Shown here: piece by piece, positions 1 to 6,474 of the stretch
Position numbering within the stretch: position 1 is the stretch's first letter
Layout of the letters: every line of letters begins with the position of its first letter
Assembly: GCA_030531245.1 (NCBI GenBank)
Contig: JAUNOA010000018.1
Span: 1-35,800, forward strand
DNA length: 35,800 bases
Source of the DNA: Lachnospiraceae bacterium
GTDB lineage: Bacteria > Bacillota > Clostridia > Lachnospirales > Lachnospiraceae
Direction: 5' to 3'
Program-made: the position numbers and the translations under genes
The notes under the pieces: model-generated
Databases searched by the model: none
What the model was told of the DNA's origin: nothing
Seen by the model: only the letters and a program-made list of their open reading frames with translations

Positions 1-4
1 ATAA

Positions 5-35
5 AAAACGGACCCGCGTGTGCGTAGTCCGTTTT
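5..35 (-). terminator. Rho-independent terminator of the methionine-rich small gene
   Basis: Nine-base arms (positions 5-13 and 27-35) pair perfectly. Read on the minus strand the hairpin is followed by a run of six T. It lies about 37 bases after the stop of the small ORF at 73-162. It could also end a plus-strand gene lying before the window, but the T run is better in the minus direction. Confidence 0.75.
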
Positions 36-72
36 AATTCGAAATGATTTATTATCAGATATCTATTTCATC

Positions 73-162
73 TCAACCACACACACGGATAACAGCCCGG
101 CACATCATCATGCCGTACATCATCATACCCATGTTCATGTTTGTGGTTGCAAATCTGTTCAT
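73..162 (-). CDS. Methionine-rich small protein, 29 aa, function unknown
   Basis: A 29-codon ORF with 9 methionines. Residues 9-21 read MNMGMMMYGMMMC, and the short tail is basic and hydrophobic with a second cysteine near the end. The start is supported by AGGAG six bases upstream and by a near-consensus promoter that gives a leader of only about 15 bases. A terminator follows the stop. This is a self-contained gene unit, so translation is likely although the protein is too short for most gene callers. The Met/Cys content could suggest metal (copper) binding, a membrane-associated peptide, or a leader peptide responding to methionine supply, but no long structured leader or downstream gene is present to support the last option. 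I do not recognise a family. Confidence 0.6.
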   Translation of the reverse strand: MNRFATTNMNMGMMMYGMMMCRAVIRVCG

Positions 163-182
163 AGTATCTCCTGTCGTGTCTC

Positions 183-211
183 ATTATATGCAGATTATCA
201 TCTTCCGTCAA
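183..211 (-). promoter_or_regulatory. Sigma-A type promoter of the small Met-rich gene
   Basis: On the minus strand TTGACG (206-211) and TATAAT (183-188) are separated by exactly 17 bases. This is one of the best promoter matches in the window. Transcription should begin about 15 bases before the ATG at 162. Confidence 0.8.
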
Positions 212-382
212 TTAACATATTGGACAAAATATACCAAAAGCGATCATTGTCTCTGTATAAAATTGCCAATCAACAGTAACGAAAAACCACCTCTGCAAAC
301 AGAAAGCTTTACTGTATTCTATGTCATTATTATCTATGATATAAATATAAAATCCCGAAATAAATATTTGTTTTTTCATCAA

Positions 383-574
383 ATGCTTATTCAGGACTTC
401 TATTTTTTAGCATCCGCAATCAATAATGGCGGTCACATTATCGTTCCGGAGCGAACATACTGGCATCTGCCGTGCGGAATTGAATCCATAGAAATCCTCT
501 GTGAAAGTTTGGGTCTTATTATAGAAGCTCCTGGCGTTGACAGCGGCAGCGAAGTCATATGCACCGTTCCGTAA
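383..574 (+). pseudogene. Possible remnant of a pectin-lyase-fold (GH28-like) enzyme
   Basis: An open stretch whose translation around residues 14-45 contains GGHIIVPERTYW followed by an I-x-S strand pattern. This resembles the first beta-helix turn of glycoside hydrolase family 28 and related proteins (GG-x-V-x-V-P-x-G-x-Y-x-x-x-P-I-x-x-x-S). Codon third positions look coding-like, but no ribosome site precedes the ATG at 383 and nothing of the catalytic core follows: the frame stops at 574. The simplest reading is a decayed fragment. It could also be chance. The rest of 213-592 is AT-rich with no other feature I can support. Confidence 0.25.
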
Positions 575-592
575 TATATTGAATCGGATCGT

Positions 593-868
593 TTCGATTC
601 ACAGCAGGCAGTCCGCTGAAGGGTTTGCTTCGAGAGAGTCTATGATCGCGAGAAGCAAAGCCCGGAACGACAGGACTGCCGGTCAGTTCGATTCACAACA
701 GGCAGTCCGCCGGAGGGTTTGCTTCGAGAGAGTCTGTGATCGCGAGAAGCAAAGCCCGGAATGACAGGACTGCCGGTCAGTTCGATTCACATCAGGCAGT
801 CCGCTGAAGGGTTTGCTTCGAGAGAGTCTGTGATTGCGAAAACAAAGCATATCGCTTGCGATATGCCC
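593..868. repeat. Tandem 94-bp hairpin repeat, two full copies and one altered copy
   Basis: Copies start at 593, 687 and 781, each opening with TTCGATTCAC, an exact 94-bp period. Copies 1 and 2 differ at only a handful of positions. Within a full copy, GGCAGTCC pairs with GGACTGCC and GGGTTTGCTTC pairs with GAAGCAAAGCCC (one bulged G), giving a long imperfect hairpin around a loop of about 20 bases. The third copy keeps the left arm but diverges after about 835. Its right arm is interrupted at 847-866 by a perfect 20-base palindrome with arms GCATATCGC and GCGATATGC. The repeat lies between the small Met-rich gene and the terminator of the decarboxylase operon. No coding role is apparent. 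It may be a dispersed intergenic repeat. Confidence 0.85.
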
Positions 869-911
869 GCGCCGGTCGCAGTCGCATCAGCGACATAATA
901 CCCTTCACGTA

Positions 912-940
912 AAAAGCGCAGCCCCCGCCGGGGCTGCGCT
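912..940 (-). terminator. Terminator of the decarboxylase operon
   Basis: A GC-rich 11-bp stem (AGCGCAGCCCC at 915-925 with GGGGCTGCGCT at 930-940) is followed on the minus strand by a T run. It lies 25 bases after the stop codon of the oadA-like gene. Confidence 0.9.
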
Positions 941-964
941 GATTTTATATAATGAGATAATGAA

Positions 965-2353
965 TTATACGGGATAAGAATCATTCTTAACCTTTGTCGG
1001 GTCAATACCTGTCTTCTGAGTATTTCTGTACTCAAAGAACTCTTTTGCAACTGCCGGGAACAGAGCGTATGAAAGTGTATCCTCATCCTGCTCCTTCCAC
1101 TGTTTAACTTCCTCTTCAAACTGTGTCAGCTGCGGCTTAAGCAGATCAGCCGGTCTGCAGGTGATCGGTTCCTCATCACCGAGGATCTTCTTCTGAACTT
1201 CCTTGTTCATCGGCTTAACGCACTGACCGAACTCACCCTTTGCAAGCTTCTTTGACTCCTTCGGAACCATCTTGTAACGCTCACCCATAAGAACGTTCAT
1301 AACTGCCTGTGTTCCGACGATCTGTGAAGAAGGTGTAACCAGAGGCGGCTGACCGAAGTCATCACGCACTCTCGGAATCTCCTCAAGAACTGCCTGGAGC
1401 TTGTCATCCTTGCCTGCATCATGAAGCTGCTTTACAAGATTTGAAAGCATACCGCCAGGTACCTGATACTTAAGTGTGTTGACATTAACTCCCATTACCT
1501 TCGGTGAAAGAAGTCCGCTCTTTAAGCACTCCTCTTTGTATGGCTGGAAGTAATCGCAGATATCGATAAGTTTGTTTACATCAAGACCTGTGTCGTACTG
1601 TGTTCCCTCGAATGCCTTGACCATAACCTCTGTTGAAGGCTGGCTTGTTCCGAGTGCGAAAGGTGTACATGCTGTATCAATGATATCGCATCCTGCTTCA
1701 ACTGCCTTCATAAGAACCATCGAAGCCATACCCGATGTGTAATGTGTGTGAAGCTCGATCGGAATCTTAACCGATTCTTTGAGTGCCTTTACAAGATCTG
1801 TTGTAGCATACGGAAGAAGAAGTCCTGCCATATCCTTGATACAGATCGAATCAGCTCCCATATCCTCAACTTCCTTTGCGAGCTTTGTCCAGTAATCAAG
1901 TGTATAAGCATCGCCAAGTGTGTATGAGAAAGCTATCTGAACATGTCCGCCCTCTTTCTTTGTTGCATCAACAGCTGTCTTTAAGTTTCTGACATCATTG
2001 AGGCAGTCAAAGATACGGATAATATCAATACCGTTTGCGATTGATTTCTGTACGAAATACTCAACTACATCATCTGCATAATGGTTGTAACCTAAGATGT
2101 TCTGTCCTCTGAAGAGCATCTGAAGCTTTGTGTTCTTGAAGCCGTCACGAAGAACTCTGAGTCTTCCCCACGGATCTTCCTTTAAGAATCTGAGGCATGA
2201 ATCAAATGTTGCTCCGCCCCAGCACTCTACTGCGTGGTATCCTACCTGGTCCATCTTTTCCATGATCGGAAGCATTTCCTCAGTAGGCATACGGGTTGCT
2301 ATTAAAGACTGATGAGCGTCACGAAGGACGGTCTCTGTAATTTTAACTCCCAT
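965..2353 (-). CDS. oadA: Oxaloacetate decarboxylase alpha / transcarboxylase 5S-type carboxyltransferase
   Basis: A 462-residue TIM-barrel carboxyltransferase of the pyruvate carboxylase/OadA/5S family, which moves CO2 between oxaloacetate (or pyruvate) and biotin on a separate carrier. The N-terminal metal-binding motif includes LRDAHQS (Asp12), then CWGGATFDSCLRFL, a likely carbamylated Lys near 173 in CIKDMAG, and metal-binding His near 202/204 in HTHYTSG. The biotinyl domain found at the C-terminus of some OadA proteins is absent, so it must use the carrier encoded at 3778-4092. The start is set at ATG 2353 because AAGGAG lies just before it; an in-frame start 33 bases earlier has no ribosome site. 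It is the last gene of the operon, 236 bases after oadB and preceded by a structured element. A pyruvate carboxylase subunit B label would describe the same domain. Confidence 0.92.
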   Translation of the reverse strand: MGVKITETVLRDAHQSLIATRMPTEEMLPIMEKMDQVGYHAVECWGGATFDSCLRFLKEDPWGRLRVLRDGFKNTKLQMLFRGQNILGYNHYADDVVEYFVQKSIANGIDIIRIFDCLNDVRNLKTAVDATKKEGGHVQIAFSYTLGDAYTLDYWTKLAKEVEDMGADSICIKDMAGLLLPYATTDLVKALKESVKIPIELHTHYTSGMASMVLMKAVEAGCDIIDTACTPFALGTSQPSTEVMVKAFEGTQYDTGLDVNKLIDICDYFQPYKEECLKSGLLSPKVMGVNVNTLKYQVPGGMLSNLVKQLHDAGKDDKLQAVLEEIPRVRDDFGQPPLVTPSSQIVGTQAVMNVLMGERYKMVPKESKKLAKGEFGQCVKPMNKEVQKKILGDEEPITCRPADLLKPQLTQFEEEVKQWKEQDEDTLSYALFPAVAKEFFEYRNTQKTGIDPTKVKNDSYPV

Positions 2354-2427
2354 TGTTTTTCTCCTTGTTAAAAAACTGTTTTTCACTCATCCGAAGTCAT
2401 CGCTTTCTTAGTATTCAGCAGGCTGAG

Positions 2428-2544
2428 CATAAAATCCCTTTGAGGGAGAATTGCCCAGTGCAGCGACTCAAAAAGCTCAACTGTATATTTTGTAATAAAG
2501 AGCTTTTTGACCAAGCGAAACGGTCCCGAAAAGGGATGTTTATG
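2428..2544 (-). other. Structured intercistronic element between oadB and oadA
   Basis: The 236-base gap holds nested inverted repeats. An outer stem pairs 2428-2441 with 2530-2544 (14 bp with one bulge; arm CATAAAATCCCTTT). An inner stem pairs TCAAAAAGCTC (2468-2478) with GAGCTTTTTGA (2500-2510) perfectly around a 21-base AT-rich loop. Weaker complementarity continues outwards to about 2393 and 2580. No ORF with a ribosome site and no convincing promoter is seen here. Possible roles are mRNA processing or stabilisation, partial termination to set subunit ratios, or an inserted palindromic element. Confidence 0.6.
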
Positions 2545-2589
2545 CGAAGTCTGCGGACTGGTAATAAGCGGTTTTGATTCGTTAAGGTC

Positions 2590-3741
2590 TTACTTAACCC
2601 CATATACAGCCATGAATGTTCCGGCTGCAACTGCTGTACCGATAACACCTGCAACGTTCGGTCCCATAGCATGCATGAGAAGGAAGTTTGTAGGATCGTA
2701 CTCTGAACCGACTTTCTGTGAAACACGTGCTGCCATAGGAACGGCTGAAACACCTGCCGATCCGATAAGCGGATTGATCTTGCCTCCGGTGATCTTGCAC
2801 ATAAGCTTGCCCAAAAGAACTCCGGCTGCCGTACCGAATGCGAAAGCGATAAGACCGAGTGCTACGATCTTAAGCGTATCGGCATTAAGGAATGCCTCTG
2901 CTGATGTTGTTGCTCCTACCGATGTACCAAGAAGGATAACAACGATGAACATAAGTGCATTGGATGCTGTATCTGTAAGCTGCTTAACAACTCCGCTCTC
3001 CTTGAAGAGATTACCGAGCATAAGCATACCAACAAGCGGTGCTGTTGACGGAAGGATCAGACATACAACAGTAGTAACAACGATCGGGAAGAGAATCTTC
3101 TCGAGCTTGGATACAGGACGAAGTGTACTCATCTTGATCTTGCGCTCTTCATCTGTTGTCAAAGCTCTCATAATAGGCGGCTGGATAACCGGAACCAAAG
3201 CCATGTATGAGTAAGCTGCTACTGCGATAGGTCCTAAAAGTCCTGTCTGTCCGAGCTTGTTTGCAAGGAAGATGGATGTCGGGCCGTCAGCTCCGCCGAT
3301 GATTGAGATAGCTGCTGCCGCCTGGCCGTTGAAGCCAAGAAGTATAGCTACGAAATAAGCTGCGTAGATACCGAACTGTGCTGCTGCACCGAGCAGGAAT
3401 GAGATCGGGTTTGCAATCAGCGGACTGAAATCCGTCTGTGCGCCTACGCCCATAAAGATAAGTGACGGCAATATCGTCCACTCATCAAGTTTAAAGAAAT
3501 AATGTAATAAACCTCCGACGCCGTTAGGTGTATCCTCTGCGGAATACATGATGTCCGGGTAAATGTTAACCAGAAGCATACCAAACGCAATCGGAACTAA
3601 CAGTAATGGCTCAAAGCCTTTCTTAATAGCCAGATATAAGAATACAAAGGCTACCAGAATCATGACATAGTTTCCCCAGGTCAATCCGAAAAATGCGGAC
3701 TGATGAACGAGGTTACTTAATGTCTCGCCTAAACTCATCAT
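2590..3741 (-). CDS. oadB: Na+-transporting decarboxylase beta subunit (membrane pump)
   Basis: A 383-residue, very hydrophobic protein of the OadB/MmdB/GcdB family, which decarboxylates carboxybiotin and couples this to Na+ export. Family hallmarks are visible: GGADGPTSIFLANKLG with the essential Asp of the Na+ channel, VIQPPIMRAL, and the C-terminal TNFLLMHAMGPNVAGVIG with the conserved Asn/Gly region. GGAGG lies ten bases before the ATG at 3741; a second ATG follows immediately. It sits 36 bases after the biotin-carrier gene. Membrane location is certain from composition. Which acyl substrate feeds it depends on the partner subunits. Confidence 0.95.
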   Translation of the reverse strand: MMSLGETLSNLVHQSAFFGLTWGNYVMILVAFVFLYLAIKKGFEPLLLVPIAFGMLLVNIYPDIMYSAEDTPNGVGGLLHYFFKLDEWTILPSLIFMGVGAQTDFSPLIANPISFLLGAAAQFGIYAAYFVAILLGFNGQAAAAISIIGGADGPTSIFLANKLGQTGLLGPIAVAAYSYMALVPVIQPPIMRALTTDEERKIKMSTLRPVSKLEKILFPIVVTTVVCLILPSTAPLVGMLMLGNLFKESGVVKQLTDTASNALMFIVVILLGTSVGATTSAEAFLNADTLKIVALGLIAFAFGTAAGVLLGKLMCKITGGKINPLIGSAGVSAVPMAARVSQKVGSEYDPTNFLLMHAMGPNVAGVIGTAVAAGTFMAVYGVK

Positions 3742-3777
3742 TATTGTGAATCCTCCGATTTCTCAAGATTTCTGGAA

Positions 3778-4092
3778 TTAGTTAAGTGTTGCAAGTACGT
3801 CTCCTGACTCAACTGCCTGACCTACTGTTGCGTTGATTGATGCTACTGTACCTGCCTCCGGAGCTACGATATCATTTTCCATCTTCATAGCCTCAAGTAC
3901 CATAAGAACATCACCCTTTGCTACAGCCTGTCCTGCTGATGCCTTTACTGCAAGGATCTTTCCTGACATAGGAGCTTCAACCTTGATTCCGCCTGCTGCT
4001 GCAGGTGCTGCCGGTGCCGGAGCTGCTGCAGTTCCTTCCTGAACTGTAACATTATATGTATTTCCGTTAACTGTAATTGTATAATTCTTCAT
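3778..4092 (-). CDS. Biotin carrier protein (gamma / 1.3S type)
   Basis: A 104-residue biotinyl carrier. The C-terminal half is a biotinyl/lipoyl domain with the biotin-accepting motif EAMKMEN (Lys70). The N-terminal section is joined through an Ala/Pro-rich flexible linker (about residues 21-34). It shuttles carboxybiotin between the soluble carboxyltransferase(s) and the membrane OadB-type subunit. AGAGGA precedes the ATG at 4092, and it lies only 4 bases after the anchor subunit gene, so the two are probably translated together. Length and linker match MmdC/GcdC and the transcarboxylase 1.3S subunit. Confidence 0.95.
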   Translation of the reverse strand: MKNYTITVNGNTYNVTVQEGTAAAPAPAAPAAAGGIKVEAPMSGKILAVKASAGQAVAKGDVLMVLEAMKMENDIVAPEAGTVASINATVGQAVESGDVLATLN

Positions 4093-4096
4093 CTTC

Positions 4097-4930
4097 TTAT
4101 CCTCTCTTAAACGATTTAACTACTATGCCATTGTTGAGTGAAGGCTGCTTCCTGATTGCACATCCCTCATCCTCTTCGTAAGCTGCAATTGCCGCTGCTA
4201 TTACTGCCTGAAGCTCCTCATCAGCCGGAGCAGGTGTAATCTGAACTGCCGGTGCTGCTTTTACTGCAGGTGCCGCTGCCGGAGCTGCCTTTGCTGCCGG
4301 AGCCGCCTCAGCCTTTGCCGCTTCTTTGGCTTTCTTCTTATCTTCAAGTTTCTTCTCTGCCTTGTTTACATACTTGAACAGACTGATAACCCACGCAAGG
4401 AAGATAAGAACAACAAATACTGTTCCCATACCTATTACAAGGTTGGTTGCTGCCTGACTCAGTTTCTCACCCAGTGAAAATACCGGGTTGAATGTCAGCT
4501 GATTAATATACTCTATTCCGCCGCTGCTGTCCTTCAAAAATCTGGACTCAAGTCCGAGTATGAACTCGCACTCGCGTTTTTCAAAAAGAAGCGGAATAGT
4601 TATAGTATAACTACCGTCAGACTCTATCTTTGTGTCTCCGACACCATCACCGATCCCCAGAAACTCACCAAGTTCCTTCTTGGCCGATTTCCAGGAGTTA
4701 AATCCGTTTGCAAGCGGAACATTCTGCTCGTACTCATACTGCTCGATCAGCATATCTATCTGCTCGTCCTCAAGCATGATGATATTTGCCGCCATCTGGA
4801 GTGCTGTCTGTTCCAGATGAAGCTGCTCCTGATCAGTCAGCTCTGTTTTATTGCTGCTTCCGCAAGCGGCAAGTGTGAGTACCGTAAGAGTCAGAATGCA
4901 TGCAAGCAGGATCTTCTTAAACTTTTTCAT
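4097..4930 (-). CDS. OadG/MmdD-like anchor subunit with lipoprotein-type N-terminus
   Basis: 277 residues with an unusual layout. There is an N-terminal lipoprotein signal (basic MKKFKK, hydrophobic stretch, lipobox LAAC with Cys23), an extracytoplasmic domain of about 140 residues, one membrane helix (about 163-185), a charged coiled segment, an Ala/Pro-rich linker, and a C-terminal DEELQAVIAAAIAAYEEDEG motif. That last motif is typical of the delta/gamma subunits that hold the carboxyltransferase to the membrane pump. The usual family member is about 100-150 residues, so the N-terminal domain is an addition. ATG 4930 is chosen because GAGGTGA precedes it; a GTG three codons upstream overlaps that ribosome site. 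The cytoplasmic C-terminus would bind the carboxyltransferase. Confidence 0.85.
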   Translation of the reverse strand: MKKFKKILLACILTLTVLTLAACGSSNKTELTDQEQLHLEQTALQMAANIIMLEDEQIDMLIEQYEYEQNVPLANGFNSWKSAKKELGEFLGIGDGVGDTKIESDGSYTITIPLLFEKRECEFILGLESRFLKDSSGGIEYINQLTFNPVFSLGEKLSQAATNLVIGMGTVFVVLIFLAWVISLFKYVNKAEKKLEDKKKAKEAAKAEAAPAAKAAPAAAPAVKAAPAVQITPAPADEELQAVIAAAIAAYEEDEGCAIRKQPSLNNGIVVKSFKRG

Positions 4931-4949
4931 GCATCTCACCTCTTAATCT

Positions 4950-6290
4950 TTATACTGTTCCGTGTTTCTTAGGAAGAAGATCTTCCTCTTTGCTGTAAAG
5001 CATTTCAAATGCTGCAACAAGTCTCTGTCTCGTCTCTGCCGGCACGATGATATCATCAACATAACCGCGGCGTGCATTGTACTCTGCAGCGTTGATATCT
5101 TTGTCAACTGCTTCCGTCAGACCCTCAAGAATAGACTGATCCATAAGTCCCATCTTTGCGCCTGTCCATGCATATACAAGATCAGCTCCGAGTGCCTTTG
5201 AATTCATTACAACACCTGCAGTGCCGTAAGCATCTCCTACAACGAGAGTTACCTTCGGAACCGTTGCATTTGCAAAAGTATAAGCAAGTTTTCCGAGACC
5301 TCTTGCAAGAAGCTTATCATTCAGTTCATCTCTCTTGAATCCGTCAACATCAACAAGCGTAAGAAGCGGTACATTGAATGCGTCGCAGAAGTTGATGAAA
5401 TGAATAGCCTTTTTGCATCCGCCGAAGCAGATAGCCTTCTCGGATGAATTATTTGCCACAACACCGACTGTGCTGCCGTTTAATTTGATAAATCCTGTTG
5501 AAATGCACGGAGCATTTGCTGCCTTGACTTCAACATACTTTCCGTCATCGGCAATCTGCTGTATCATCTCACATTTGCACTTAAGTGCGTCGATACCTGC
5601 AACTGCTCTGTTGAGGTCATCGCTGCACTCGTTGAATGAAAAGTCATCCGTATTGCTGTGTGGAATCATGGAAACGAGTTCCCTGATACCTGCATAAACT
5701 TCATCAGCTGTTCCGACAAAGTCTGCAAGACCTGTCTTTTCTGCCTGGAATGAAGCTGCTGCAGTATCGCATTTGCCTTCATAGTTACCCTTAACAGCAT
5801 TCGGACTGTTGAGGAAGAGCTTGCCGTCATTCTCCATGAATACGAAATCGCTCATTGCTGCCGCAACTGCCATTCCGCCGCCGCATGTGCCGAATACAGC
5901 TGTGATCTGAGGAACGATGCCGCTTGCCTTGGCCTGATGTGCAAACATACGTCCGAAGCTGTAAAGTGAATCATTACCCTCGTTGAGTCTTACACCTGCG
6001 CAGTCAACGATAGCGATAACAGGTGCCTTCATGCTCATTGCAAGATCATAAAGCTTGCTGATCTTTCTGGCATGCATCTCACCGATGGAACCACCAAGGT
6101 AGGATGGATCCTGTGCATAAACATAAACCAGTGCTCCGTCGATAGTGCCGTAACCTGTTGCGACACCGTCTCCGTTCACCTCACCTGCAGCACTGTATCT
6201 GGCTGCAACATGAGCACCGATTTCGACAAAGCTGCCTGCGTCAAGAAGTGCGTTGATTCTTCCGTAAGCAGTCGTCAGTGAACTTGTCAT
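4950..6290 (-). CDS. Acyl-CoA carboxyltransferase (MmdA / 12S / PccB family)
   Basis: 446 residues with the two crotonase-like halves of biotin-dependent acyl-CoA carboxyltransferases. The N-half has oxyanion and CoA-binding glycines (GTCGGGMAVAAAMSDFVF) and YVYAQDPSYLGGSIGEMHARK. The C-half has VDGFKRDELND and GDAYGTAGVVMNSKALGADL. Methylmalonyl-, propionyl-, acetyl- or glutaconyl-CoA are possible substrates; the protein is shorter than the roughly 510-residue MmdA and 12S enzymes, so substrate is open. The start is ATG 6290 because GGAGG lies eight bases upstream; the ATG at 6305 would place that ribosome site inside the gene. It is the first gene of the operon. Confidence 0.9.
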   Translation of the reverse strand: MTSSLTTAYGRINALLDAGSFVEIGAHVAARYSAAGEVNGDGVATGYGTIDGALVYVYAQDPSYLGGSIGEMHARKISKLYDLAMSMKAPVIAIVDCAGVRLNEGNDSLYSFGRMFAHQAKASGIVPQITAVFGTCGGGMAVAAAMSDFVFMENDGKLFLNSPNAVKGNYEGKCDTAAASFQAEKTGLADFVGTADEVYAGIRELVSMIPHSNTDDFSFNECSDDLNRAVAGIDALKCKCEMIQQIADDGKYVEVKAANAPCISTGFIKLNGSTVGVVANNSSEKAICFGGCKKAIHFINFCDAFNVPLLTLVDVDGFKRDELNDKLLARGLGKLAYTFANATVPKVTLVVGDAYGTAGVVMNSKALGADLVYAWTGAKMGLMDQSILEGLTEAVDKDINAAEYNARRGYVDDIIVPAETRQRLVAAFEMLYSKEEDLLPKKHGTV

Positions 6291-6339
6291 TTCTGTTTCC
6301 TCCATTCATTATCTCTTTGAAACATTAAATATTTTTTCA

Positions 6340-6400
6340 GGCATTTTCGGCCTTTGGCCAAAATACGCCAATTTGGATTTATTTTAACATAGAAATGTTA
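6340..6400 (-). promoter_or_regulatory. Two palindromes in the leader of the decarboxylase operon
   Basis: A perfect TAACAT-AGAA-ATGTTA palindrome lies at 6385-6400. A larger near-perfect inverted repeat lies at 6340-6369 (GGCATTTTCGGCC and GGCCAAAATACGCC around TTT). On the minus strand TAAAAT (6381-6386) could be a -10 box, with no good -35 box. The first palindrome would then overlap the promoter as an operator, and the second would lie in the leader RNA or act as a second operator. I cannot name the regulator. Confidence 0.45.
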
Positions 6401-6423
6401 GTTTGGGTAGAGAAAAACAAGAA

Positions 6424-6461
6424 AAATGCAGAACAGAGCCTTATAAACTCGTTCTGCATTT
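6424..6461 (-). terminator. Terminator of the efflux operon
   Basis: Perfect 11-bp arms (AAATGCAGAAC at 6424-6434 and GTTCTGCATTT at 6451-6461) with a 16-base loop. On the minus strand they run into T-rich sequence. It begins 14 bases after the stop of the last TolC-like gene. Confidence 0.85.
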
Positions 6462-6474
6462 CTATAAATGTTAT

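Noticed and set aside
44..574. 176-residue plus-strand protein from ATG 44
   Set aside because: No ribosome site, odd composition in its first two thirds, and it runs antisense across the well-supported Met-rich small gene and its promoter. Only the last part looks coding-like.
593..868. CRISPR-like array
   Set aside because: The 94-bp units are contiguous with no unique spacers, and no cas genes are present.
2354..2589. Separate promoter for oadA
   Set aside because: TTGGTC occurs but no acceptable -10 hexamer lies at the right distance.
2507..3214. 235-residue plus-strand ORF
   Set aside because: Antisense shadow of the oadB gene with no ribosome site or recognisable domain.
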